This document shows positions 34,239 through 42,518 of a stretch of 64,000 nt of DNA, in pieces (the stretch's first letter is position 1; every line of letters starts with the position of its first letter). The notes under the pieces were generated by a model. That model did not search any database. It was not told the DNA's origin and was given only the letters and a program-made list of their open reading frames with translations. Location of the stretch: contig JAJZUL010000013.1 in NCBI GenBank assembly GCA_021848545.1, positions 1 through 64,000 of the forward strand. The letters are read 5' to 3'. Both the position numbers and the translations under genes were made by a program. Origin of the DNA: Pseudomonadota bacterium. GTDB taxonomy: Bacteria > Pseudomonadota > Alphaproteobacteria > Rhodospirillales > Magnetospirillaceae.

Positions 34239-35783
34239 ATGGATTTTAGCGCGCTAGGCCTCGGCCCAGAACTCCTTCAAGCGGTCGCGGGTGCAGGCTA
34301 CGTCAAGCCCACCCCGATCCAGGAACAGGCGATCCCCGTTGTTCTGATGGGGCGCGACGTGCTGGGCTGCGCTCAGACCGGCACCGGCAAGACCGCCTCC
34401 TTCACCTTGCCGATGATCGAGATCCTGGCCGCCGGGCGCGCCAAGGCGCGCATGCCGCGCTCGCTGATCCTGTGTCCGACCCGCGAGCTGGCGGCCCAGG
34501 TGGCCGACAATTTCGACAAATACGGAAAATTTCATCGCCTGACCAAGGCGTTGATCATCGGCGGCGAGTCCATGAGCGATCAGGTCGCTTTGCTCGACCG
34601 CGGCGTCGATGTGCTGATCGCCACGCCGGGCCGTCTGCTCGACATGTTCGAACGCGGCCGCATCCTGCTGACCGATGTCCGCATCCTGGTGATCGACGAG
34701 GCCGACCGCATGCTGGACATGGGCTTCATCCCCGATGTCCAGCGTATCGTCGGCCTGTTGCCCAAGATCCGCCAGACCCTGTTCTTTTCGGCCACGTTGG
34801 GGCCGGAAATCCGGACCCTGGCCGACGATTTCCTGATGAATCCCAAGGAAATCACCGTCAGCCCCGAGGCATCGACCGCGCCGACGGTGGAACAATTCCT
34901 GGCGGTGGTCGACGAGATCGACAAGCGCGAGACCCTGCGTCACATCATCCGCGTCGAAAACGTCAAGAACGCCTTCATCTTCTGCAACCGCAAGCGCGAC
35001 GTGGCGGTGCTGTACCGTTCGCTCACCAAGCACGGTTTCGACGCCGCCCAGCTTCACGGCGACATGGCCCAACCGGCGCGCATGGAAGCGCTGGGCCGGT
35101 TCAAATCGGGCGATGTGGCGCTGATGGTCTGTTCGGACGTGGCCGCGCGCGGCATCGATATCCAGGGGGTCAGCCACGTCTTCAATTTCGACGTGCCGAT
35201 CCACGCCGAGGATTACGTCCATCGCATCGGGCGGACCGGTCGCGCCGGCATGGCCGGCCGGGCCTTCACTATCGCCGTGCCCGAGGACGGCCGCCATGTG
35301 GCCGCCATCGAGACCTTGATCGGCAAGCCCATCCCCCGCATGGAAATCGAGGGCGTGCCCCCGCTGGATCTGGATATGGAGTCGCGCCGGCGTCGGGGCG
35401 GCAAGGGTGGCAGACCCGAGCGGACGGACAGGGCCGAGAAGACGGCTCGCCCCGAGCGGACGGACAGGCCGGAAAAGGCCGCCCGCCCCGAACGGACGGA
35501 CAGACCCGAAAAGGCGGCCAGGCCCGAAAAGGCGGCCAGGCCCGACCGGGACGACCGGCGGCCGGCCACCGGCAGCCGGGACGAGCGTCGCGGCGACGAG
35601 CGCAAGAGCGACACGCGCCGCGAAGACCGCAATCGCGGGCGGCGGCGCGGCCGGATCGATGAATTGGGCATCGGCGAAATGCTGCATGCCGACAGTGTCG
35701 TCGGTTTCGGCGACCACGTTCCCGATTTCATCCAGCGCGCCGTTCCGGCGGCGCGGGTGGCCGTCGCTCGCGGCGACGAATAA
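34239..35783 (+). CDS. DEAD-box ATP-dependent RNA helicase with repetitive basic tail
   Basis: A 514-aa RNA helicase, RhlE-like. Motifs in order are Q motif (GYVKPTPIQEQAIP), I (AQTGTGKT), Ia (PTRELAAQV), II (VIDEADRMLDMGF), III (FFSATLG), IV (AFIFCNRKRDV), V (VCSDVAARGIDIQGV) and VI (HRIGRTGRAG). After residue about 390 comes a low-complexity charged tail with tandem RPERTDRPEKAA-type 12-residue units and an Arg-rich segment, likely an RNA-binding extension. Such proteins remodel structured RNA in ribosome assembly or decay. ATG 34239 begins the conserved MDFSALGLGPELLQAV; there is no strong ribosome site. Confidence 0.94.
   Translation: MDFSALGLGPELLQAVAGAGYVKPTPIQEQAIPVVLMGRDVLGCAQTGTGKTASFTLPMIEILAAGRAKARMPRSLILCPTRELAAQVADNFDKYGKFHRLTKALIIGGESMSDQVALLDRGVDVLIATPGRLLDMFERGRILLTDVRILVIDEADRMLDMGFIPDVQRIVGLLPKIRQTLFFSATLGPEIRTLADDFLMNPKEITVSPEASTAPTVEQFLAVVDEIDKRETLRHIIRVENVKNAFIFCNRKRDVAVLYRSLTKHGFDAAQLHGDMAQPARMEALGRFKSGDVALMVCSDVAARGIDIQGVSHVFNFDVPIHAEDYVHRIGRTGRAGMAGRAFTIAVPEDGRHVAAIETLIGKPIPRMEIEGVPPLDLDMESRRRRGGKGGRPERTDRAEKTARPERTDRPEKAARPERTDRPEKAARPEKAARPDRDDRRPATGSRDERRGDERKSDTRREDRNRGRRRGRIDELGIGEMLHADSVVGFGDHVPDFIQRAVPAARVAVARGDE
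35408..35550 (+). repeat. Tandem coding repeat in helicase tail
   Basis: About 36-bp units encoding RPERTDR(A/P)EK(T/A)A are repeated roughly three times, then decay to RPEKAA units. The DNA units are nearly identical, which implies recent expansion by slippage or unequal recombination. Confidence 0.75.
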
Positions 35784-35791
35784 TACTGTTT

Positions 35792-35902
35792 CCGGCAAGT
35801 TCCGACCTCCGGTCGGAACTTGCCGGGCGCTTGGCCGCAGCCATCAATGATGGCTGCTGGATACGCGTTCCAGAAGTCAAAACATCCTGGAACGCGTATA
35901 AT
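35792..35902. terminator. Three consecutive perfect hairpins between convergent genes
   Basis: First, CCGGCAAGTTCCGACC against GGTCGGAACTTGCCGG (35792-35826, 16-bp stem, 3-nt loop). Second, GCAGCCATC against GATGGCTGC (35837-35857). Third, TACGCGTTCCAG against CTGGAACGCGTA (about 35862-35900). They fill the gap between the helicase and MgtC-family genes. None has a U-tract. Confidence 0.65.
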
Positions 35903-35909
35903 CCGATCA

Positions 35910-37172
35910 TTACCAGAGCAACTGGACACCCACCACCAGGGCGCCGGCGGCGATCATCGCCCCCAGCCCCAGGGTGGCCCGCCGTGCCATCGATCCCCCG
36001 CACAGGGCGATGACCATCGCCGCATGGACGGCGGTATTGACGAAGACGGCGATCAGCGACGTCGTCGCCGCCACCGGCAGGGTCACGGCGTGGCCGGCCA
36101 TTTCCGCCATGGACAGGGAAATGGCATCGACGTCGGCCAGCCCGGCCACCGCGCCCAGCAGATAAAGGCCGGCATTGCCCGCCCAGGTTTGCAGCAGGCG
36201 CGAGGCCACGGTGACGGCCGCCAGCAGCAGGGCGAACTTGATCGCCATCCCCAATTCGAATGGATTGGCGATTCCGGTGCCGTCGGGTTTGCTGTCGCGG
36301 TCATGGCCGCGCCACAGCAGGGCGGTCACCGCCAGACCGATGACGGACATCACCGCCAGGGCCGGCAGTTCGGCCATGGCCATGGGGCGGTCCACCGCCA
36401 GCACGATGATCCACAGGCGCACGAACATGGTGGTGTTGGCCACCGCCACGCCGGCGGCCAGCACCTTGTGCATCGAGGGCTGGGTCTTGCCCATGCGGGC
36501 GAAGCTCAAGGTCAGGGCGGTGGACGAGGCCAGACCGCCGAAAACCCCGGTCAGCAGGCTGCCGATGCGGGGGCCGGCGATCTTGATGGCGAAATAGCCG
36601 AGGAACGAGATTCCGGCCACCATCACCACCATCAGCCATAGCCGGAACGGATTGAGCCCATTCCCCGGCCCGAATCCCTGATCGGGCAGAACCGGCAGCA
36701 TCACCACCGAAATCAGCAACAGCCGGATCGCCGCCCGCATTTCCAGGCGCTCCACATGGGACAGCCAGGTATGCAGGGTTTCCTTGGCGTTCAGCAGGGC
36801 GGTGGCCACCACCCCGGCGGCGGCCGCCGCCGCCATATGGCCGGTCGCCGCCAGAGCCCCCAGGCAAAAGGCGGCCAGTTCGGCGATTTCGGTGGTGAAG
36901 CCCAGATCGGTATCGGCGGGGGGGCGGCGGATGCGGGCGGCCGTCACCAGGGCGGTCAGGGCCAGGATCGCGCCCGCCAGCACCAGTCCGCCCAGGGATA
37001 CGGCCAGTGCCCCGGCCACGCCGCCACCCAGACCGATCAGACCGAAGGTGCGGATGCCGGCGCCGCGCAGCTCCTCGGGCGTGCCCCGTTCGTGCCAGCC
37101 GCGTTCCGCCCCCATCAGCAGACCGATGGCCAGGGCGAGACCCAGCCGGGCGAATAGCGCCACCGTCGTCAT
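35910..37172 (-). CDS. MgtC/SapB-family membrane protein with DUF4010 domain
   Basis: A 420-aa polytopic inner-membrane protein with about 11-12 hydrophobic helices. The N-terminal MgtC/SapB domain (residues 1-140) carries LGLALAIGLLMGAERGWHER and GIRTFGLIGLGGGVAGAL. The C-terminal half fits DUF4010 (GSLLTGVFGGLASSTALTLS, GLADVDAISLSMAEMAGH). Family members are linked to Mg2+ stress and modulation of transport, but the fused MgtC-DUF4010 type is biochemically uncharacterised. It is convergent with the helicase gene across the triple-hairpin region. Confidence 0.88.
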   Translation of the reverse strand: MTTVALFARLGLALAIGLLMGAERGWHERGTPEELRGAGIRTFGLIGLGGGVAGALAVSLGGLVLAGAILALTALVTAARIRRPPADTDLGFTTEIAELAAFCLGALAATGHMAAAAAAGVVATALLNAKETLHTWLSHVERLEMRAAIRLLLISVVMLPVLPDQGFGPGNGLNPFRLWLMVVMVAGISFLGYFAIKIAGPRIGSLLTGVFGGLASSTALTLSFARMGKTQPSMHKVLAAGVAVANTTMFVRLWIIVLAVDRPMAMAELPALAVMSVIGLAVTALLWRGHDRDSKPDGTGIANPFELGMAIKFALLLAAVTVASRLLQTWAGNAGLYLLGAVAGLADVDAISLSMAEMAGHAVTLPVAATTSLIAVFVNTAVHAAMVIALCGGSMARRATLGLGAMIAAGALVVGVQLLW

Positions 37173-37250
37173 TGCAACTCCCCCGTACCCCGCGTCAAAA
37201 GGAAGTGTGCCACGAAAGCGGGGAAGCGTTAAGGAAGGCGCGGGATCATT

Positions 37251-37404
37251 CCAGGGGAATCGGGTGAACCCGCTTCCCCTGGGTTATGTATCTTTCCCTC
37301 AATCGCCGGGCGGTCGCGTCCGCGCCCTTGGCTATCCTCGCTTGCGCTGCGGCGGCCTCAACGGCCTAGTCGCTCCGCTCCAAGTCGCCTTCACCCGATG
37401 ACCC
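37251..37404 (+). repeat. Dispersed repeat family A copy
   Basis: A full copy without the optional module. It starts CCAGGGGAATCGGGTGAACC at 37251 and ends TCACCCGATGACCCC. It lies immediately downstream of the SemiSWEET gene's stop codon and upstream of the MgtC-family gene. Confidence 0.9.
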
Positions 37405-37410
37405 CGGGGA

Positions 37411-37686
37411 TCATTCCCGGCGGAAATTGGCCAGCTTGACGGCGAGGATGGTGCCGGCCATCACCAGCGTCGCCGCGTTGGCGGCGATCACCGGCAGCGA
37501 ATCGATCATCGCGCCATAGATCAGCCACAGGGCCACGCCGACCGTGAAGGACAGGAACATGGTCAGGGAGATGTCGCGGGTCGACCGGCTGCGCAGGGTC
37601 TTGACCACCTGCGGCACGAAGGCCGCCGTGGTCAGAAAGCCGGCGATGGAGCCAAGAAGGTCGGCGGACGGAAAAGCGGGCGGCAT
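37411..37686 (-). CDS. SemiSWEET-family transporter
   Basis: A 91-aa three-helix membrane protein of the SemiSWEET family, which dimerises to move small sugars across the inner membrane. Helix 1 has the PQ-loop motif (TAAFVPQVVKTLRSRSTRDI), helix 2 is MFLSFTVGVALWLIYG, and helix 3 is IAANAATLVMAGTILAVKL. Length is typical. Substrate unknown. The stop codon lies 6 bp from a family A repeat, and the next gene upstream (37712-38110) is on the same strand with a 25-bp gap, so the two may be one transcript. Confidence 0.9.
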   Translation of the reverse strand: MPPAFPSADLLGSIAGFLTTAAFVPQVVKTLRSRSTRDISLTMFLSFTVGVALWLIYGAMIDSLPVIAANAATLVMAGTILAVKLANFRRE

Positions 37687-37711
37687 GGTGGTCTCGATTC
37701 CATGGCGCCCG

Positions 37712-38110
37712 TCAGGCGCGGATGAGTTTACGCAACCCGGCGATGTCGACGGAGCGGGCCAGCCCGACGATCAGCCGGGTATTGGCCAGTCCGTCCCCGC
37801 CGATTTCGACCAGCATGCGCCGGTCGATCACCAGTGTCACCTCTCCCGATCGGGCGAGGGGATTCCAGCGGATTTGGGCGGGGACGCCCTTCACCGTCAT
37901 ACGGGTCAGGTTGGGCTGGGGCGGGGAATCGGCCAGGGCCGAGCCCAGAGCCGAAATCACCGCGGGAAGATCGCCGCGCTGATAGGCATGGCGGGCGCTG
38001 GTCAGCAAATGCCGGATATCGGTTCGGGCCAGAGCCGGCCTTGCCGTCGGCGCCATGACCGCCAGGGTCATGATCGCCGTTCCGACCAGCGTCCTTATCC
38101 GCCCGTTCAT
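37712..38110 (-). CDS. Exported hypothetical protein
   Basis: A 132-aa protein with a signal peptide (MNGRIRTLVGTAIMTLAVMA, cleavage near ARPALA). The mature part has a helical start (IRHLLTSARHAYQRGDLPAV) followed by beta-rich sequence with VKGVPAQIRWNPLARSGEVT and VGLARSVDIAGLRKLIRA. No catalytic motif or known family was recognised. ATG 38110 has AGGA seven bases upstream; ATG 38119 is possible. It is divergent from the YjbE/TerC-like gene. Confidence 0.7.
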   Translation of the reverse strand: MNGRIRTLVGTAIMTLAVMAPTARPALARTDIRHLLTSARHAYQRGDLPAVISALGSALADSPPQPNLTRMTVKGVPAQIRWNPLARSGEVTLVIDRRMLVEIGGDGLANTRLIVGLARSVDIAGLRKLIRA

Positions 38111-38247
38111 TCCCGTCATCCTGTTGTTCCGATTCGAACCATATAGCAAATCGCCAAACCTCCGTCGCCGGGGATGCGGCATAAGGCCTTGGTTCGCCAA
38201 TCGGCGGCGGGCACAATGCAATCAGGATCACGACAAGGGGGAAGGCT

Positions 38248-38856
38248 ATGATCCCGGACGGTTCCCTGGTCAGTTGGCTGACCGCTTTGGCCGCGGTGGT
38301 GGTGATCGACGTCACCTTGGCGGCCGACAATGCGGTGGTGGTGGGCATGGCCGCGGCCGGCCTGGCCCCGCAACAGCGGCGATCGGCGATCTTCGTCGGC
38401 ATCGCCGCCGCCGCCGTGATGCGGATCGGCTTCGCAATCTTCACCATGCAATTGATGGAGGTGGTCGGCCTGGTTCTGGCCGGCGGCCTGTTGCTGCTGT
38501 GGGTCTCGTGGAAATTATGGCGTGAAATCCGGGGCGGCGCCGCCCGGCCCGACGCGGATGCGACCGGGAATCCGGCCGGGAAAACCTTTCGGCAGGCGGT
38601 GTTCCAGATCATCCTGGCCGACCTGTCCATGTCGCTGGACAACATCCTGGCGGTGGCGGGCGCCGCGCGCCATCACCTGGACGTGCTGATCGGGGGACTG
38701 GTCCTGTCGGTGATCCTGATGGGATTCGCCGCCAATCTGGTGGCGCGGCTGCTGCTGCGCTACCACTGGCTCGCCTATGTCGGCCTTTTGACCGTGGTGG
38801 CGGTGGCGCTGCGCATGATCTGGGAGGGGGGGCACGCCGTGCTGGCCGCCACCTGA
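38248..38856 (+). CDS. YjbE/TerC-family integral membrane protein
   Basis: A 202-aa inner-membrane protein with about seven helices. TerC-family acidic motifs lie in membrane segments: VVVIDVTLAADNAVVVGMAA near residue 25 and IILADLSMSLDNILAVAGAA near residue 125, the two inverted-repeat halves each with a conserved D..L..DN. The TerC superfamily, including Mn2+ exporters such as MeeF/YceF and YjbE-like proteins, is linked to metal-ion export or metalation of exported proteins. GGGGGAAGG precedes the ATG. A strong terminator follows 15 bp downstream. Confidence 0.9.
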   Translation: MIPDGSLVSWLTALAAVVVIDVTLAADNAVVVGMAAAGLAPQQRRSAIFVGIAAAAVMRIGFAIFTMQLMEVVGLVLAGGLLLLWVSWKLWREIRGGAARPDADATGNPAGKTFRQAVFQIILADLSMSLDNILAVAGAARHHLDVLIGGLVLSVILMGFAANLVARLLLRYHWLAYVGLLTVVAVALRMIWEGGHAVLAAT

Positions 38857-38870
38857 GAGCCAGGTTCTGA

Positions 38871-38897
38871 ACCCGGCGGACGAACCGTCCGCCGGGT
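38871..38897. terminator. Bidirectional hairpin terminator
   Basis: ACCCGGCGGACG (38871-38882) pairs perfectly with CGTCCGCCGGGT (38886-38897) with loop AAC, between the convergent YjbE/TerC-like and HtrA-family genes. Confidence 0.65.
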
Positions 38898-38919
38898 CGG
38901 CACTTACCGGAAAATAATA

Positions 38920-40026
38920 TTACTGCGCCAGCGAGCGGCGGGGTTCGACCTCGGTGCCCGGCGCGATGGTCACGGTGAAGACTTTCTCGTGTCCATCCTT
39001 GAGCACGGTCAACGCCACCTGCTGGCCGACCGGGATCAGCCCGACCGCGTCACGCAGTTCGGCGGCGCTGTGAACCGGCGCGCCGTTGACCTTGACCACC
39101 ACGTCGCCCTGGTGCAGCCCGGCCTGTTGCGCCGGCGAACCCGGCATCACCGAGACGATCGCCGCGCCATGGGCGCCACGGTCATGCAGAGCCCGAGCCA
39201 GTTCCGGGGTCAGGTTCTGGATTTCGACGCCGATATGGCCGCGGCTGACTTTGCCGTGGGCGATGATCTGGTCCATGACCGCCTTGGCCATGTTGATGGG
39301 AATGGCGAAGCCGATGCCGACATTGCCGCCGCTGGGGGCGACGATGGCGGTGTTGATGCCGATCAACTGGCCCTTGAAATTGACCAGGGCGCCGCCGGAA
39401 TTGCCGGGATTGATGGAGGCGTCGGTCTGGATGAAATCCTCGTATCCCTCGATGCCCAGCCCGGAGCGGCCCACCGCCGAGACGATGCCGCTGGTCACCG
39501 TCTGGCCCAGGGCGAAGGGATTGCCGATGGCCAGCACGTAATCGCCGACCTGGACCTTGTTGCTGTTGCCCAGCGGCAGCGATTGCAGATGGCTGGCGTG
39601 AATCTTCAGCACCGCGATATCGGTGGCGGCGTCGCGGCCCACCAGCTTGGCCCGGAAGGTCCTGCCGTCCTTGGTGGTGACCTCGATGCGGTTGGCGCCG
39701 GCGATCACATGATTATTGGTCAGGATGTAGCCGAGCTTGGCGTTGATGATCACCCCCGATCCGGCGGCCACCGCCTCGCGGGGCTGGGGCTGGTAATTGC
39801 GGGGGATGTGGAAGAATTGCCGAAAGAAGGGGTCCTGGAACAAGGGGTTTTCCACCGCCGGTTCCAGGGTCTGGGTGCGGATGTTCACCACTGCCGGCGT
39901 AACTTTTTTGACCAGCGGCGCCAGAGTATAAGCATTGTCCACCGGCACCGTGCCGGCCATGGCGGCGGGTGCGGCCGATGCCGTCAGGACCAACAGGGCC
40001 ATGGCGGCCGAAAATCGCATACGCAT
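38920..40026 (-). CDS. HtrA/DegQ-family periplasmic serine protease
   Basis: A 368-aa exported serine protease for quality control of envelope proteins. The signal peptide ends near AAMAG (residue 25). The trypsin-like domain has the catalytic triad His106 (ILTNNHVIAG), Asp136 (AATDIAVLKI) and Ser210 (INPGNSGGALV). One PDZ domain follows (residues about 265-355: RGHIGVEIQNL, GSPAQQAGLHQGDVVVKVNG). With a single PDZ it is DegS-like in layout, but it has a cleavable signal peptide rather than an anchor, so DegQ-like is the safer label. AGGAG nine bases before ATG 40026 sets the start. Confidence 0.92.
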   Translation of the reverse strand: MRMRFSAAMALLVLTASAAPAAMAGTVPVDNAYTLAPLVKKVTPAVVNIRTQTLEPAVENPLFQDPFFRQFFHIPRNYQPQPREAVAAGSGVIINAKLGYILTNNHVIAGANRIEVTTKDGRTFRAKLVGRDAATDIAVLKIHASHLQSLPLGNSNKVQVGDYVLAIGNPFALGQTVTSGIVSAVGRSGLGIEGYEDFIQTDASINPGNSGGALVNFKGQLIGINTAIVAPSGGNVGIGFAIPINMAKAVMDQIIAHGKVSRGHIGVEIQNLTPELARALHDRGAHGAAIVSVMPGSPAQQAGLHQGDVVVKVNGAPVHSAAELRDAVGLIPVGQQVALTVLKDGHEKVFTVTIAPGTEVEPRRSLAQ

Positions 40027-40092
40027 GAATTCACTCTCCTTATGCTCGGTCTCTCGCGCTCGCTGAAATCACCCCGCAAGGCTACCTTTTCT

Positions 40093-41046
40093 CTACCGGA
40101 TCCGTAACCCCGGCCGCCCCCATGGCCCCGGTCGCCGCCGGTTCGGATCGAGGACGGGTCGCAAGGCGTCGGGCACGGCGACCCGATGATGGTCGGGCGG
40201 CGGCATCAATTCGCGAAGCCGGGCGATGCGCTCGGAGGTGGAGGGATGGGTGCGGACCAGCGTCAGCCACGACCGCGTCCGGCCCATCCGTTCCCATCCC
40301 TGCGGCTGAATCCGCTCCATGATCGCCAGGGCGGCCATCAGGCCGCGAGGATCGCCGGTGATCTCGGCGGCGCCGGCATCGGCCTCGAATTCGCGGGTGC
40401 GCGACAGTTTGAGGGTCAAAAGATCGCTGGCGACCGGCGCGGCCAACATCAACAGCAGGGCGGCGACCGGCACTTTCGCGCCCATCGCGGCGGCGCCGGG
40501 AAGGTACAGGGCCAGCGACAGCACGCCCAGCATCGCCAGCAGGCGGGTCAGCCGCCCGGCGGCTTCGGCCAGCCGCAGAATGCGAAGGTCGCCGTGGCGC
40601 AGATGGCTGATTTCATGGGCCAGAACCGCCCCCAATTCGCGGCCCGGCAGCAGGCCCAAAAGCCCCTCCGTCACGGCGATGACGGGCTCGGCCCGCCCCC
40701 CCGCCGACAGGGCCGCCGGTTCGGGCCGGGGAATGTAGAGCAGCGTCGGAGGCCGTTCCAGCCCGGCCCGTTCGGCCAGGGAAGCGGTCAGGCCGTAAAG
40801 ACCCGGCGCCTCGGCCTGGGTGACCGGCAGGGCGCCGTACAGGGCGCGCAGGAGCGCCGCCGAGCGGGACGGCTGGATCGTCAGCAAAAGGGCGGTGCCG
40901 CCCACCGCCCAGATCACGCCGTTGATGCCCGCCACCAACCACCCCACCATGGCCATCCATAGGCCGAGCCCGCCCAGCACCGCCGCCGTTTGCAGGCGGT
41001 TGCGGCGGTGGTGACGGGCCAGGACGGCGGGGTCGAGCGGGGCCAT
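40093..41046 (-). CDS. M48-family zinc metalloprotease (HtpX-like)
   Basis: A 317-aa inner-membrane metalloprotease. Two N-terminal transmembrane helices (about residues 22-55) precede the zinc motif HEISH (His144, Glu145, His148). Two further helices follow (about 170-205), with the third ligand Glu in SRTREFEADAGAAEI. The terminal region TLVRTHPSTSERIARLRELM is the usual HPS.. block. HtpX-type enzymes degrade damaged membrane proteins. It lies on the minus strand between the dnaJ-like gene, 6 bp upstream, and the HtrA gene, so dnaJ-like, M48 protease and HtrA may form a proteostasis operon. Confidence 0.92.
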   Translation of the reverse strand: MAPLDPAVLARHHRRNRLQTAAVLGGLGLWMAMVGWLVAGINGVIWAVGGTALLLTIQPSRSAALLRALYGALPVTQAEAPGLYGLTASLAERAGLERPPTLLYIPRPEPAALSAGGRAEPVIAVTEGLLGLLPGRELGAVLAHEISHLRHGDLRILRLAEAAGRLTRLLAMLGVLSLALYLPGAAAMGAKVPVAALLLMLAAPVASDLLTLKLSRTREFEADAGAAEITGDPRGLMAALAIMERIQPQGWERMGRTRSWLTLVRTHPSTSERIARLRELMPPPDHHRVAVPDALRPVLDPNRRRPGPWGRPGLRIR

Positions 41047-41052
41047 GCGGAT

Positions 41053-41985
41053 CTATAAATTCCGGCGCGGGTCGAAGGGGTGGCGGCGTTCCCAATCGGT
41101 GATGGCGGCGGCAAGCTCGGCATCGACCGGATCGGGCAGGACCACCGAAAGCGTCACATACAGATCGCCGGCCGCCTGGTCCCTGGTCGCGACCACGCCC
41201 CGGCCCTTCAGGCGCAGAACCTTGCCGCTGTTCGAACCGGGGGGCACGGTGACCGTCACCGCCCCCGACGGGGTCGGCACGGTGATCTTGGCCCCGGCGA
41301 TGGCCTCGCCCGGGGTCACCGGCACGTCCAGACGGATGTCGCGGCCGGTGCGGCGGAACAGTTTATGCGGCCGCACCTGGATCTCCAGCAGCAGATCGCC
41401 GGCCGGCCGCGCCCCGCCTGCGCCTTCCCCCTGGCCCTTGAGACGCAGGACATGTCCGTCCTCGATCCCGGCGGGGATGGCCACGTCCAGCGAGCGGCCG
41501 TCGGGCAGGGTGATGCGGCGCTTGGCGCCGTTGACGGCGTCCAGGAAATCGACCGTCAGGCGATGACGATGGTCGCGGCCGCGCGCCCGCGGGCCGCCGC
41601 CGAATCCGCCCTGGTCGCCGAACAGATGGCTGAACAGGCCGCTGATATCCTCGGTGGCGCCGCCGTCCTGGCCGGAATGGAAATCGCGGGTGAAGCGGAA
41701 ATCGCGGGTGCCGCCAAAGCCGCCCGCTCCGCCGAAGCCGCCGCCGGCATGGGCGAAGATCTCGTTGCCGGCGGCATCGATCTCGCCCCGGTCGAAGCGG
41801 GCGCGTTTCTTGGCGTCGGACAGAAGGTCGTAAGCCGCGTTGATCTCCTTGAAACGGAGTTCGGCCGACGGGTCGTCCCGGTTGAGGTCGGGATGGTATT
41901 GCTTGGCCAGTTTGCGGAAGGTCTTGCGGATGTCCGCCTCGCTTGCCGCCGGCTTCACGCCCAATACGTCGTAGGGGTTGCGCAT
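41053..41985 (-). CDS. DnaJ-family co-chaperone, CbpA type
   Basis: A 310-aa J-domain protein. The J domain is residues 1-70 with the HPD tripeptide in AKQYHPDLNRDD. A Gly/Phe-rich linker follows (about 85-125: GGGFGGAGGFGG). Two beta-rich C-terminal substrate-binding domains end it (RLTVDFLDAVNGAKRRITLP; VPVTPGEAIAGAKITVPTPS). There is no zinc finger, which distinguishes it from DnaJ proper and matches CbpA. It stimulates DnaK and works with the downstream proteases by proximity (inference). ATG 41985 starts the conserved MRNPYDVLGV; longer in-frame starts add an unrelated Arg/Pro tail. Confidence 0.93.
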   Translation of the reverse strand: MRNPYDVLGVKPAASEADIRKTFRKLAKQYHPDLNRDDPSAELRFKEINAAYDLLSDAKKRARFDRGEIDAAGNEIFAHAGGGFGGAGGFGGTRDFRFTRDFHSGQDGGATEDISGLFSHLFGDQGGFGGGPRARGRDHRHRLTVDFLDAVNGAKRRITLPDGRSLDVAIPAGIEDGHVLRLKGQGEGAGGARPAGDLLLEIQVRPHKLFRRTGRDIRLDVPVTPGEAIAGAKITVPTPSGAVTVTVPPGSNSGKVLRLKGRGVVATRDQAAGDLYVTLSVVLPDPVDAELAAAITDWERRHPFDPRRNL

Positions 41986-42424
41986 CCCTTGTCCGTCCTG
42001 TTTACAGGCGCCGGGGCGCCGTTCATCCTGTGGTTCCGCCGGGCGTTTCCTCATCACGATCGCTGTCGATGGTGGCGCCCGCATGGCGATGTCCGCACCG
42101 CCCGGCTTAGACAGATTTAAGCCGAAGATGAACTCCGTCAACCCGTCACGCAAGGCATTAGCACAGAGATTCCAATGCGTTGTCGGAAATCTGCAAAGAG
42201 CGCCATCGCCTTAACAAATAGTAATCTCCTAGAAAGAACCCGGTAAGGTCGAAAACGGCATGCTCCTCGTCATTGAGGCCGTACATGGACGTGGTGGTTC
42301 AGCGCTCCCCGCCACCCCACCGGCCTCCGGCGGAACCGACTCCACCGCCGTTCGCGGATCACTCTCCCTTCCGAGGGATCCGCACCCGGACCCCGGCTGT
42401 TCCCCCCCGGCCGGGACCGCAAAG
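41986..42424. other. Intergenic region with possible small RNA
   Basis: About 440 bp without a credible protein gene. From about 42290 it can form several hairpins (GGTGG..CCACC; GCGGATC..GATCCGC) and runs into a strong plus-strand terminator at 42425 although no plus-strand gene precedes it. I found no convincing promoter. See the corresponding finding. Confidence 0.4.
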
Positions 42425-42465
42425 AAGCCCCCGCAGCATCATCCCGGCTGCGGGGGCTTTCCTTT
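42425..42465 (+). terminator. Rho-independent terminator without an upstream gene
   Basis: AAGCCCCCGCAGC (42425-42437) pairs perfectly with GCTGCGGGGGCTT (42447-42459), followed by TCCTTTG. Confidence 0.7.
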
Positions 42466-42518
42466 GTGGTAAGGTCGCGGACTGTGACAATGCGCGGGGG
42501 GCAGGAGACAGGAATCCG

